DNA from: Novosphingobium sp.
GTDB taxonomy: Bacteria; Pseudomonadota; Alphaproteobacteria; Sphingomonadales; Sphingomonadaceae
Assembly: GCF_039595395.1 (NCBI RefSeq)
Contig: NZ_JBCNLP010000001.1
Coordinates: 1 to 64,000, forward strand
DNA length: 64,000 bases
Direction: 5' to 3'
In this document: one piece after another, positions 43,636-52,021 of the stretch
Layout: each line of letters begins with the position of its first letter
Numbering within the stretch: position 1 is the first letter of the stretch
Program-made: the position numbers and the translations under genes
The notes under the pieces: generated by a model
What the model was told of the DNA's origin: nothing
Database searches by the model: none
What the model saw: only the letters and a program-made list of their open reading frames with translations

Positions 43636-45075
43636 ATGGACACGATGCGCAGCCCCTATGCCGAAAGCCGCCACGCCTCCGCTTACGACGAGGATGAAGT
43701 CGGGGGCGATATCCTGCCCGTCACGCCGGGTCGCGATGAGCGGCGCATGCAGGTCCATGCGTATAATCACTGGGCCAGCCTGCTGGGCTCGCGCGAGTTT
43801 CCCTCGATCAGCCAGTTGAAGCTGGATGCCCTGCCCGATTTCGCGCCCAGCGCGGTGCTGATCGAGTTCACCGGCCCGGATGGGGCGCCCAATCTGTCGC
43901 ATATCGGCAAGAGGCTCGCCGATCAGGCAGGGATCGACACCGCACCGCGCGCGTTGAAGGCCGTGCCGGGCGGCACGCTGCTCTCGCGCTTTATCGAGCA
44001 TTATGCGCAGATCTTCGCCAACCGCGCGCCGATCGGTTTCGAGGCGGAGTTCGACACGCCCGCGGGCACCACCATGCTCTATCGCGGCATTCTGCTGCCC
44101 TTTTCCGACGATCCGGATTCCAGCCATTGCGCCCAGATCAGCCAGATTCTGGGGGTCATCAACTGGAAGGAGCGGCTCGACGCCAAGTCCAGCGAGAAGC
44201 TGATGGACGAGATGCGCAACGCTCTGGCCTCCGTCCCCGCGCCCGGCACGCTGGCCCGCCCGGTGCCGCCGCCCGGTGCGCGCTCGCGGCTGGAGACGGC
44301 AGAGCTGGCCGACCAGCCATGGCGCCGTCAGGGCTGGGCCGATGGGCCCGGCGGGCGCGATCCCGTCGCTCAGCCCGCTCCCACGCGCCATCCGCTGTGG
44401 CCGCAGGGCGAGGAAGGCTTTGCCCAGCCCGCCGATCCGTCCTTCTGGCCCTCGACGCCGGGGGCTCCGGGGCGCTCCCTCGACGGCTTGCTGCAGATTG
44501 CACGGCAGTTGGTCGATGGCGCCCGCCTGTCGCCCGCGCGCGATCACCATGCGCTCTATGCCGCCATCGGCGCGGCGCATGATCTGGCGCTGGCCGGGGC
44601 CGAGGCGCCCGAACGCCTCGCCGCGCTGCTCGCCGCCGAGGGGCTGGCGCCCCAGCCGCGCGTGCCCGATCTGCCGGTGGTCAAGCTGGTGTTCGGCGCG
44701 GCGCATGACAAGACGCGGCTGACCGAATATGCCTCGGTGCTGGCGCATGCCCGCCGTCTGGGTCTGGGCAAGGGGGCGCTGCCCTCCTACCTCACCGCGA
44801 CGCCGGGCGGGCTGAAAGCGGTGATCGCCGCCGAGCGCGCGCATCGTCGCAGCAACAGCGCCGCCCCCCGCCGCGCCCCGCTGCCCGAGGCCGAAGCGCT
44901 CGATCGCATGCAGGCGCGCGACTGGGACGATCTGGTGATCGAGGAGGATGCCTCGCTGGTGCTGGTGCGCCGCCGCGAGGGCCGCATCGAACCGCTGGGC
45001 ACGCTGACCCCGCCGCCTGCCTCGCTGTCGCGCCTGCTGCGGCCGCTTCTTGAGCAGGACAGCGTTAAAAACTAG
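43636..45075 (+). CDS. PAS-like sensory protein, MopJ-type N-terminus
   Basis: A 479-residue protein. The N-terminal 150 residues resemble the PAS-type domain of alphaproteobacterial MopJ-like proteins: AYNHWASLLGSREFPSISQL, FAPSAVLIEFTGPDGAPNL and TTMLYRGILLPFSDD. The remainder is Pro/Ala/Arg-rich, without a domain I recognise, and may be a low-complexity linker with a helical segment near 290-370. No kinase or nucleotide cyclase domain is visible. Start at 43636 (MDTMRSPY) preferred over the in-frame upstream 43570. Confidence 0.7.
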   Translation: MDTMRSPYAESRHASAYDEDEVGGDILPVTPGRDERRMQVHAYNHWASLLGSREFPSISQLKLDALPDFAPSAVLIEFTGPDGAPNLSHIGKRLADQAGIDTAPRALKAVPGGTLLSRFIEHYAQIFANRAPIGFEAEFDTPAGTTMLYRGILLPFSDDPDSSHCAQISQILGVINWKERLDAKSSEKLMDEMRNALASVPAPGTLARPVPPPGARSRLETAELADQPWRRQGWADGPGGRDPVAQPAPTRHPLWPQGEEGFAQPADPSFWPSTPGAPGRSLDGLLQIARQLVDGARLSPARDHHALYAAIGAAHDLALAGAEAPERLAALLAAEGLAPQPRVPDLPVVKLVFGAAHDKTRLTEYASVLAHARRLGLGKGALPSYLTATPGGLKAVIAAERAHRRSNSAAPRRAPLPEAEALDRMQARDWDDLVIEEDASLVLVRRREGRIEPLGTLTPPPASLSRLLRPLLEQDSVKN

Positions 45076-45132
45076 GCGCGTCATTCTTCATGCATGGTTC
45101 AGCGGCAGGCATGCTAGCCTGCTGGCTGAATC

Positions 45133-46533
45133 ATGCGTGACCTTGCCCCCTTCTCGCCCAAACGACGCCGAATCCGGCACTCTCTCGCCAGCGCGCTGAC
45201 GCTTTGCTTGGCGCTGGTCGCGGTGCCAGCCAGCGCGCAATCGGTGCTGCGCGACGCCGAAACCGAAGCCCTGTTTCGCGACATGGCCCAACCGCTGGTG
45301 CAGCAGACCGGGCTGGACCCGCGCAATGTCGATGTCGTTCTGGTCAACGACCCGGAGATCAACGCCTTCGTCGCGGGCGGTCAGGCGGTCTATGTCAATT
45401 CGGGCCTGATCAACGCCGCCGATTCCGCGCTGGAGGTGCAGGGCGTGGTGGCGCATGAACTCGGCCACGTCGTGGGCGGCCATGCCATCGACACGCGCGG
45501 CATGAAGCAGGCCAGCAACATCTCGATCCTGTCGCTGCTGCTGGCCGGAGCCGCTGCGGCGGCGGGCGGCGGCGAGGCGGCGATGGGCATCTTCATGGCC
45601 GGGCAGCAGGCCGCCATGGGCACCTATCTCTCCTACACGCGCGGCGAGGAAGAGGCGGCGGACGCCGCCGGCGCGCGGTTCCTTTCAGGTGCGGGTCTGT
45701 CCGGGCGCGGCTCGGTGGAGTTCTTCCACAAGCTGCTGGTGATGGAAAACCGCTATGGCATCACGCGCGGGGATGAGGCCGCCTTCTGGTCGACCCACCC
45801 GCTGACCGACGACCGTATCCAGTTCCTGCAGGACACCTATGAAAAGGACCCGGCCTGGAACAAGCCCAGCGATCCGGTGCTGGAGGAACGCTTCAAGCGC
45901 GTGAAGGCCAAGCTTTACGGCTATCTGGCCGAGCCTGCCGACACGCTCAAGGCCTTTCCCGAATATATGACCGGCGTGCCCGCGCGCTATGCCCGCGCCT
46001 ATGCTTGGCACAAGCAGGGTTTCCTCGACAAGGCGATGGGCGAGACCGACGCCTTGCTGAAAGACGCGCCGGACGATCCCTATTTCCTGGAGCTGAAGGG
46101 CCAGATCCTGCTGGAAGCGGGCAAGCCCACCGATGCCATCGATCCGCTGCGCCGCGCCACGCAATTGACCAACAATCAGCCGCTGATCGCCACCACCTTC
46201 GGCCATGCCCTGCTGGCCGAGGATGAGGGCGACCCCAAGCACCCGCATATGGCCGAGGCCGAGCGCGTGCTGAAGGCCGCCCTGTCGCGCGACCGCGAGA
46301 ATCCCTTCGCCTGGTATGTGCTGGGCATGGTCTATGCCGCGCAGGGCGACACGCCCCATGCCGAACTGGCCAGCGCTGAACAGCAGGAGCTGAACGGCAA
46401 TGTCGGCGGCGCGCTGCGCAATGCCGAAGCCGCTGCCCTGGGGCTGAAGCAGGGCACGCCCGACTGGCTGCGCGCTCAGGACATTGCGATGGAGGCCCGC
46501 TCCGCCATGGCCAAGAGCAAGAAACGCAAGTAA
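45133..46533 (+). CDS. M48-family metalloprotease with TPR tail, BepA-like
   Basis: A periplasmic zinc protease of 466 residues. A hydrophobic leader (ALTLCLALVAVPASAQSV) is followed by the M48 catalytic domain with HEXXH in VVAHELGHVVGGHAID and the third ligand Glu in YTRGEEEAADAAGARF. A C-terminal TPR-like region covers about residues 270-460. BepA relatives degrade or mature misassembled outer-membrane proteins. The start at 45133 may be followed by better in-frame alternatives. Close to the DsbA-type gene, which follows after ten bases. Confidence 0.9.
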   Translation: MRDLAPFSPKRRRIRHSLASALTLCLALVAVPASAQSVLRDAETEALFRDMAQPLVQQTGLDPRNVDVVLVNDPEINAFVAGGQAVYVNSGLINAADSALEVQGVVAHELGHVVGGHAIDTRGMKQASNISILSLLLAGAAAAAGGGEAAMGIFMAGQQAAMGTYLSYTRGEEEAADAAGARFLSGAGLSGRGSVEFFHKLLVMENRYGITRGDEAAFWSTHPLTDDRIQFLQDTYEKDPAWNKPSDPVLEERFKRVKAKLYGYLAEPADTLKAFPEYMTGVPARYARAYAWHKQGFLDKAMGETDALLKDAPDDPYFLELKGQILLEAGKPTDAIDPLRRATQLTNNQPLIATTFGHALLAEDEGDPKHPHMAEAERVLKAALSRDRENPFAWYVLGMVYAAQGDTPHAELASAEQQELNGNVGGALRNAEAAALGLKQGTPDWLRAQDIAMEARSAMAKSKKRK

Positions 46534-46543
46534 GCGCCAGCGC

Positions 46544-47314
46544 ATGAACGAGATTGTGAACCAGCCCGCCCCCCCTGCCATCACCCATGCCGCCCCCTCC
46601 CGCCTGCGCGGTTTGCTTGCGGGTTTTGGCGCGGGGTTGCTGGGCGGCGTGGCGGGGGCGGCGCTGATCGTCTCGGGCCTGCTGCCCATCGGCCATGGTA
46701 CCGGTGACAAAGCCATCCATGACTACATCATGGCCCATCCCGAAATCCTGCCCGAAGCCATGGACGTGCTGCGCCAGCGCGAGGCGGAGGCGCAGATCGG
46801 TCAGGTCCGCCAACTGGTCGAGGCGCCCTTCCCCGGCTCGGTGCTGGGCAACCCCAATGGCCACAAGGTGCTGGTCGAGTTCATGGACTATGCCTGCGGT
46901 TACTGCCGCAAGAGCGAGGCCGACATCATCGCCCTGACCGCCGCCGATCCCGATCTGAAGGTGGTGATCCGGCAGTTGCCGATCCTCTCGCCCGGCAGCC
47001 GGGTGGCCGCAGCCATGGGTCTGGCCGCCGCGAAACAGGGCAAGTTCCCCGCCTTCCACCATGCGATGTATGCGCAGGAACGCCCCGATGAGACCGGCAT
47101 TCAGGCCGCCGCCAAGGCCGCCGGGCTTGATATGGCCCGCGCCAAACAGGACGCCGAAAGCGAGCCGGTGAAGACCGAGATCGCCACCAATCTGGAACTG
47201 ACCAAGCAGTTGGGCATCAACTCCACCCCCACTTTCCTCGCCAATGGCCATCTGCTGCTGGGCGCGGTGGGCAAGGATGCGCTGAAAAAGGGTCTGGAGA
47301 CGCCCAAGGGATGA
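46544..47314 (+). CDS. DsbA-family thioredoxin-fold protein
   Basis: A 256-residue membrane-anchored oxidoreductase. An N-terminal hydrophobic helix (about 28-45) precedes a helical linker and a thioredoxin domain with active-site CGYC (DYACGYCRKSEAD) and cis-Pro loop GINSTPTFLANGH. Such proteins form or isomerise disulfides in the periplasm. The start at 46544 is chosen for a clean N-terminus; the earlier frame overlaps the protease gene. It is probably co-transcribed with the upstream M48 protease, a plausible envelope quality-control pair. Confidence 0.92.
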   Translation: MNEIVNQPAPPAITHAAPSRLRGLLAGFGAGLLGGVAGAALIVSGLLPIGHGTGDKAIHDYIMAHPEILPEAMDVLRQREAEAQIGQVRQLVEAPFPGSVLGNPNGHKVLVEFMDYACGYCRKSEADIIALTAADPDLKVVIRQLPILSPGSRVAAAMGLAAAKQGKFPAFHHAMYAQERPDETGIQAAAKAAGLDMARAKQDAESEPVKTEIATNLELTKQLGINSTPTFLANGHLLLGAVGKDALKKGLETPKG

Positions 47315-47373
47315 TGGCGCGGGGGACCGGGAAAACCATCGCAGCCATGGCGCTTTTGGGTTAAAGCCCCGCC

Positions 47374-48516
47374 ATGGCCGTGCTTCCCTTCCAACCCACT
47401 CCCTTCTTCGCCAACAAGAATCGCGCTTTCTGGCGGCTGCAACTGCTGGGCTGGCTCGGCGCGATGGTGCTGCGCACCATGTCGCTGCTGGCCGCAAGCC
47501 AGCCCTTGTCGTCGCTGGCGCTGGTGGTGGTGGCGATCATCAACGGTTTTTCGATCAGCCTGCTGCTGGCGGTCATCTATCGCCAGTTGATGGGTCAAAG
47601 GGCGCTGCTGACCTGGGGCGTGACGGCGGTGGTGCTGCCTTTGGCGGTGTGCCTCTATGCCTTCATGGACGCCTGGGTGGTCGATCTGTCGCGGCCCGAC
47701 AGCACATCGGGCTTTCCTCAGCTCTTCGTGCAGGTGTTCTTCTATGATGCGGCGCTGCTGGGGGCGTGGTCGGCGCTGTATTACGCAATCAACTTCTTCC
47801 TGCGGGTGGAAGAGCAGAACGATGCGCTGCTGCGGCTGGAGAACCAGGCCACCAGCGCGCAACTGGCCATGCTGCGCTATCAGCTCAACCCGCATTTCCT
47901 GTTCAACACGCTGAACTCGATCTCCACGCTGGTGCTGCTGGGCCAGACCGAGCCCGCCAATGCCATGCTGACACGGCTGTCCTCCTTCCTGCGCTACACG
48001 CTGGTCAACGAACCCGAGGGGCGGGTGACGGTGGCCAAGGAGGTCGAGACGCTCAAACTCTACCTCGACATCGAACGGATGCGATTCGAGGAGCGGCTGC
48101 GCACCACATTCCGCATCGACGAGCCGGTCGAGGCAGGCCTGCTGCCCTCGCTGCTGCTGCAGCCGCTTGTTGAAAACGCGATCAAATATGCCGTTTCGAC
48201 TCAGGAGAGCGGCGCGGAAATCACCATCGCCGCTCAACTGGTCGGGCAAAACCTTCGCATCACCGTCTCCGATACCGGTCCCGGCTTGCAGAACCAGGAT
48301 GGCGACCACAGATTGAATGCCGTCAGTTTCGACGGGGGGCAGACGGTTTCGACCGGAGTCGGGCTGGCAAATATTCGCGATCGTCTGGCGCAGGCCTATG
48401 GACCTGCCCATCGTTTCGAGACTTATGAACCTTCTGAGGGCGGCTTTGCCGTCACCATCGAAATACCCTTTGAGCGGCGCGACGCGGATATCCCCGCCAC
48501 CGCCACTGCAACCTGA
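47374..48516 (+). CDS. LytS/YehU-type sensor histidine kinase
   Basis: A 380-residue inner-membrane kinase. About four N-terminal transmembrane helices (residues 20-150) form a sensor without a periplasmic domain. The His_kinase dimerisation motif is LNPHFLFNTLNSIS, with the phospho-His in NPHFLFN, followed by the ATPase domain motifs PLVENAIKYAV and VGLANIRDRLAQAY. It is 25 bases upstream of a LytTR response regulator and forms a two-component pair with it. The signal is unknown. Confidence 0.93.
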   Translation: MAVLPFQPTPFFANKNRAFWRLQLLGWLGAMVLRTMSLLAASQPLSSLALVVVAIINGFSISLLLAVIYRQLMGQRALLTWGVTAVVLPLAVCLYAFMDAWVVDLSRPDSTSGFPQLFVQVFFYDAALLGAWSALYYAINFFLRVEEQNDALLRLENQATSAQLAMLRYQLNPHFLFNTLNSISTLVLLGQTEPANAMLTRLSSFLRYTLVNEPEGRVTVAKEVETLKLYLDIERMRFEERLRTTFRIDEPVEAGLLPSLLLQPLVENAIKYAVSTQESGAEITIAAQLVGQNLRITVSDTGPGLQNQDGDHRLNAVSFDGGQTVSTGVGLANIRDRLAQAYGPAHRFETYEPSEGGFAVTIEIPFERRDADIPATATAT

Positions 48517-48541
48517 CTGACGCGAGAAGGCAAACGCCCCA

Positions 48542-49342
48542 ATGACCATCCGCACCATCCTCGTCGACGATGAGAAACTGGCCATCCAGGGCCTGCAACT
48601 GCGGCTCCAGAAATTCCCCGACATCGAAATCATCGATACCTGCGCCAACGGGCGCGAAGCCATCCGCAAGATCAAGACCGAGAAGCCCGATCTGGTGTTT
48701 CTGGACATCCAGATGCCCGGCTTCGACGGCTTCTCCGTGGTCAAGGGCGTGATGGAGATCGAACCCCCGCTCTTCGTCTTCTGCACCGCCTATCAGGAAC
48801 ACGCCGTGCGCGCCTTCGAGGCCAACGCCGTGTCCTATCTGATGAAGCCGGTCGATGAAGACAAGCTGGCCGACACGCTGGACCGCGTGCGCCAGCGCCT
48901 GTCGGACAAGAAGCTGGTGGAAGAGGCCGAGAAGCTGAAAAGCGTGCTCGCCGAAGTCGCACCCGACGCCATGGATGCCATGGATGAGGAACCAAGCGAC
49001 CCCAATGCGGGCCGTTTCGAGAAGCTCATCAACATCAAGGATCGCGGCCAGATCTTCCGCGTCGATGTCGACACCATCGAGCGCATCGAAGCCGCCGGCG
49101 ATTACATGTGTATCTATACCGCCGACAATTCGCTGATCCTGCGCGAGACGATGAAGGATCTGGAGCGCCGACTGGACCCGCGCGTGTTCCAGCGCGTGCA
49201 TCGCTCGTGGATCGTGAATCTGAACCTGGTACGCCAGGTGAAGCCGCATACCAATGGCGAATGCTTCCTGGTGTTGGAATCGGGCGCCGATGTGAAGGTG
49301 TCGCGGTCCTATCGCGATGTGGTCGCTCGGTTTGTTCATTAA
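48542..49342 (+). CDS. LytTR-family DNA-binding response regulator
   Basis: A 266-residue response regulator. The receiver domain opens TILVDDEKLAIQGLQL, with the phospho-acceptor Asp in LVFLDIQMPGFDGF and the signalling Lys in YLMKPVDEDKL. A C-terminal LytTR DNA-binding domain (about 165-265) shows DTIERIEAAGDYMCIYT, FQRVHRSWIVNLNLVRQV and VKVSRSYRDVVARF. It regulates genes at LytTR direct-repeat sites. Repeat copy E begins 17 bases after its stop. Confidence 0.95.
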   Translation: MTIRTILVDDEKLAIQGLQLRLQKFPDIEIIDTCANGREAIRKIKTEKPDLVFLDIQMPGFDGFSVVKGVMEIEPPLFVFCTAYQEHAVRAFEANAVSYLMKPVDEDKLADTLDRVRQRLSDKKLVEEAEKLKSVLAEVAPDAMDAMDEEPSDPNAGRFEKLINIKDRGQIFRVDVDTIERIEAAGDYMCIYTADNSLILRETMKDLERRLDPRVFQRVHRSWIVNLNLVRQVKPHTNGECFLVLESGADVKVSRSYRDVVARFVH

Positions 49343-49359
49343 GGAATGAAAGGGAAGGT

Positions 49360-49592
49360 GCGAGGGTGTTACACCCTCGCGCTCCCATGAATGTCTACGT
49401 TGCGCATCGGGTTCAGCCTTGGAGCAACGCCGCCGCGCCGCAGGCTTTAAAACGCAGGCACCACTCCATGACATTAAAACACTGCCTGCGGCGCTATGCT
49501 TTGCGCAGGTGGAGAGGTTGAGCGCCGCGTTGCGGGACCACTGCCCGCGCGTCGGGAGACGTTATGGGAGCGCGAGGGGGTAACCCCCTCGC
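49360..49592 (+). repeat. Intergenic inverted-repeat element, copy E
   Basis: Forward copy between tandem genes (LytTR regulator and nadC). Left hairpin arms are GCGAGGGTG/CACCCTCGC, right hairpin (49572-49592) GCGAGGGGG/CCCCCTCGC followed by TTTTTCT. Central CGCCGCAGGC/GCCTGCGGCG repeat is intact. Its right end is about 45 bases from the nadC start, so it may also affect nadC expression. Confidence 0.92.
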
Positions 49593-49638
49593 TTTTTCTC
49601 CTTCCCCCTTCTTCCCACTCCCCTATACCTCAGACCTT

Positions 49639-50502
49639 ATGACCCAATTCACCCTCCCCGCCTTCGACCTCGACACTTTCGTCACGCAAACCCTTGCCGA
49701 GGATCTCGGCGAAGGCCTCCCCGGTGGCGGCCATGATGTGACGAGCGAGAGCGTCATCCCCGCGGATGCGCGCTTCACCGGCGTGATGGACAGCCGCGAT
49801 GCGATCACCGTGGCGGGCCTGCCGATTGCGGTGGCCTTCTTCCGCCACCTCGACCCGGAGATCGCCATCGAGACTCTGGTGCAGGATGGCGATCAGGTCG
49901 CACCGGGCACGCATCTGCTACGCATCACCGGCAAGGCGCGCGCTCTGCTGACGGCGGAGCGCTCGGCGCTGAACACGGTGCAGCACCTTTCGGGCATTGC
50001 TACGCTGACGCGCCAGTATGTGGACGCCATGGGCGTGACCAAGGCGCGCCTGCTCGACACCCGCAAGACCATCCCCGGCCTGCGCCATCTGGAGAAATAT
50101 GCCACCCGCATGGGCGGCGCGCAGAACCACCGCATGGGCCTGTGGGATGCGGCGATGATCAAGGACAACCATGTCGCCGTGGCAGGCGGCGTGGCCGAGG
50201 CGGTATCGCGCGCCCGGGCGGCGGGCGTGGCCACCATCATCTGCGAGGTGGACCGCCTCGACCAGATCGCGCCTGCGCTGGCTGCGGGGGCAACTCACCT
50301 GCTGCTCGACAATATGGGGCCCGATATGCTGCGCGAGGCCGTGGCGCTGGTGGCTGGCCGCGTACCCTGCGAGGCAAGCGGGGGGGTGAACCTCTCCACC
50401 ATCGGGGCGATTGCGGCGAGCGGGGTGGATTATGTGTCGGTCGGGCGGCTGACTCAAAGCGCCCCGGCGGCGGATATCGGGCTGGATTTCGTTCTGGCCT
50501 GA
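49639..50502 (+). CDS. nadC: Nicotinate-nucleotide pyrophosphorylase (quinolinate phosphoribosyltransferase)
   Basis: Converts quinolinate and PRPP to nicotinate mononucleotide in de novo NAD synthesis. The 287-residue length is typical. Motifs include LAEDLGEGLPGGGHDVTSES, the TAERSALNTVQHLSGIATLT PRPP/quinolinate region, LLDTRKTIPGLRHLEKYA, HRMGLWDAAMIKDNHVA and the C-terminal SGGVNLSTIGAIAASGVDYV. The start at 49639 is chosen over the in-frame 49564 because the latter lies in repeat copy E. Other nad genes are not nearby. Confidence 0.96.
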   Translation: MTQFTLPAFDLDTFVTQTLAEDLGEGLPGGGHDVTSESVIPADARFTGVMDSRDAITVAGLPIAVAFFRHLDPEIAIETLVQDGDQVAPGTHLLRITGKARALLTAERSALNTVQHLSGIATLTRQYVDAMGVTKARLLDTRKTIPGLRHLEKYATRMGGAQNHRMGLWDAAMIKDNHVAVAGGVAEAVSRARAAGVATIICEVDRLDQIAPALAAGATHLLLDNMGPDMLREAVALVAGRVPCEASGGVNLSTIGAIAASGVDYVSVGRLTQSAPAADIGLDFVLA

Positions 50503-50520
50503 TTGAAGGAAAGAGAAGAT

Positions 50521-50697
50521 GCGAGGGCCATCGTCCTCGCGCTCCCTTTATTGTCAGCCTTGGCGCCTTGGGTTCGGCCTTGCGCACAGTTTGCGGCGCC
50601 ATAGGGTGCGCAGGTGGATAGTTTTGGCGCCACGATGCGGTGCCACCACCCTATCGTCGGAAGACGTTCCGGGAGCGCGAGGGGGTAACCCCCTCGC
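50521..50697 (+). repeat. Intergenic inverted-repeat element, copy F (short form)
   Basis: Shortest copy, 177 bases. Left hairpin arms are GCGAGG and CCTCGC with an added G-T pair; right hairpin (50677-50697) arms GCGAGGGGG/CCCCCTCGC, two bases from the tadA stop. The central CGCCGCAGGC/GCCTGCGGCG arm is missing: the sequence passes directly from GCGGCGCC to GGGTGCGCAGGTGG. The GGTGGA and CGGAAGACG blocks remain. Confidence 0.9.
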
Positions 50698-50699
50698 AT

Positions 50700-51158
50700 T
50701 CACCCCCTTCGTTCTTTAAAAAACTCTCGCAACATCTCTGCCGCCATATCCCCTCCCAGCCCGCTGTAAACCTCGGGCCGGTGCAGACACTGCGGATGGT
50801 CGAAAACCCGTGCCCCATGCTCCACCGCGCCGCCCTTGGGATCGCTGGCCGCGTAATAGAGCCGGGCGATTCGCGCATGGGCGATGGCCCCCGCGCACAT
50901 CGGGCAGGGCTCGAGCGAGACCCACAGGTCGCAGCCCTCCAGCCGCTCCTGCCCCAGCACCTGAGCAGCCGCACGGATGGCCAGCACCTCGGCATGGGCG
51001 GTGGGATCGCACAGGGCGCGGGGGCGGTTGTGGGCGGCAGCGATCACCTTGCCCTCGCGCATCACCACGGCGCCGATGGGCACTTCCCCGGCCTGCGCGC
51101 CCAGGCGAGCTTGTTCCAGCGCCAGCGCCATGGGTTCGGGAAGCGGCCATTGAGTCAT
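50700..51158 (-). CDS. tadA: tRNA adenosine(34) deaminase TadA
   Basis: Deaminates A34 to inosine in tRNA-Arg(ACG), needed for CGN decoding. The 152-residue protein has the zinc motif HAE (CDPTAHAEVLAIRAAAQ) and PCPMCAGAI, with the TadA-specific ASDPKGGAVEHG and C-terminal helix MLREFFKERR. The start at 51158 (MTQWPL) is chosen as the frame upstream is not conserved-looking. Repeat copy F touches its stop. Confidence 0.94.
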   Translation of the reverse strand: MTQWPLPEPMALALEQARLGAQAGEVPIGAVVMREGKVIAAAHNRPRALCDPTAHAEVLAIRAAAQVLGQERLEGCDLWVSLEPCPMCAGAIAHARIARLYYAASDPKGGAVEHGARVFDHPQCLHRPEVYSGLGGDMAAEMLREFFKERRG

Positions 51159-51322
51159 GCCAAGGGGGCTAGCGCGGGCGCCACCATCATGGCAAGAGCG
51201 CGCACCAGCGGCGTGAGGACCGAATCGATTCTTCGCCTGTGCATAACCTTGACCAAGCCGGGAAGAATCGCTATGCGCGCCCATTCATCCGGCAACGGTA
51301 ACGAAATTCGAAGGCGAGAATC

Positions 51323-51613
51323 ATGTCCCGTATTTGCGAACTGACTGGCAAGGGCCGTCAGGTTGGCCACAATGTCAGCCACGCCAACAACAAGACCAAG
51401 CGCGTCTTCCTGCCCAACCTGCAGAACGTCACGCTGCTGTCGGAAGCCCTGGATCGTGGCTTCAAGTTCCGCGTTTCGACGCACGGCCTGCGCTCGGTCG
51501 AGCACGTCGGCGGCCTCGACAACTGGCTGCTCAAGACGGCCGACTGCAAGCTGAGCCGCAACGCCCTCAAGGTGAAGCGCGAAGTGAAGAAGGCTGCCGT
51601 CGCCGCCGCCTAA
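51323..51613 (+). CDS. rpmB: 50S ribosomal protein L28
   Basis: Structural protein of the large ribosomal subunit, 96 residues. MSRICELTGKGRQVGHNVSH and the NNKTKRVFLPNLQNVTLLSE block are characteristic of bacterial L28, and the C-terminus is Lys/Ala-rich. GGCGAG precedes the ATG. It is monocistronic here, ending at a strong terminator. Confidence 0.98.
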   Translation: MSRICELTGKGRQVGHNVSHANNKTKRVFLPNLQNVTLLSEALDRGFKFRVSTHGLRSVEHVGGLDNWLLKTADCKLSRNALKVKREVKKAAVAAA

Positions 51614-51643
51614 GCGGCCTGACGCAGGTTTCAGCACCGGCAC

Positions 51644-51680
51644 AAAAGGCGCGGCAGGTTCGATCCTGCCGCGCCTTTTT
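51644..51680 (+). terminator. Intrinsic terminator of rpmB
   Basis: AAAAGGCGCGGCAGG at 51644-51658 pairs perfectly with CCTGCCGCGCCTTTT at 51665-51679, with a TTCGAT loop, followed by T. It is the cleanest terminator in the window and lies before repeat copy G. Confidence 0.95.
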
Positions 51681-51713
51681 GCGTGTCTGGCTTCCGGAAG
51701 AACAAGCAGACAA

Positions 51714-51941
51714 GCGAGGGGATTATCCCCTCGCGCTCCCGTTCATGTCTACGTTGCGCATCGGGTTCAGCCTTGGAGCAATGTCGCCCCGCAGCAGGCT
51801 TTAATACGCTGACATTCAGTATGATCGATGAATCGCACCTTGGCCTTGCGCAGGTGGAGAGGTGGCGCACTTCGATGCGGAACCACTGCCCTATCCTCGG
51901 GAGACGTAACGGGGGTGCAGGGGGGGCGGGCGCCCCCCTGC
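51714..51941 (+). repeat. Intergenic inverted-repeat element, copy G (degenerate centre)
   Basis: Forward copy between rpmB's terminator and the convergent TonB receptor gene. Left hairpin arms are GCGAGGGGAT/ATCCCCTCGC; the right hairpin has diverged to GCAGGGGGG/CCCCCCTGC yet still pairs. In the centre the left arm is altered (CCCGCAGCAGGC) and the right arm GCCTGCGGC is absent. GGTGGAGAG and CGGGAGACG blocks remain. It lies farther from the neighbouring stops than other copies. Confidence 0.88.
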
Positions 51942-52021
51942 TGCAATCCCTTCAAACCCCAAAAGAAAAAGGGGCGACCCTTTCAGGCCACCCCCCATTC
52001 TTTCAACGCTGAGAGCGAACC

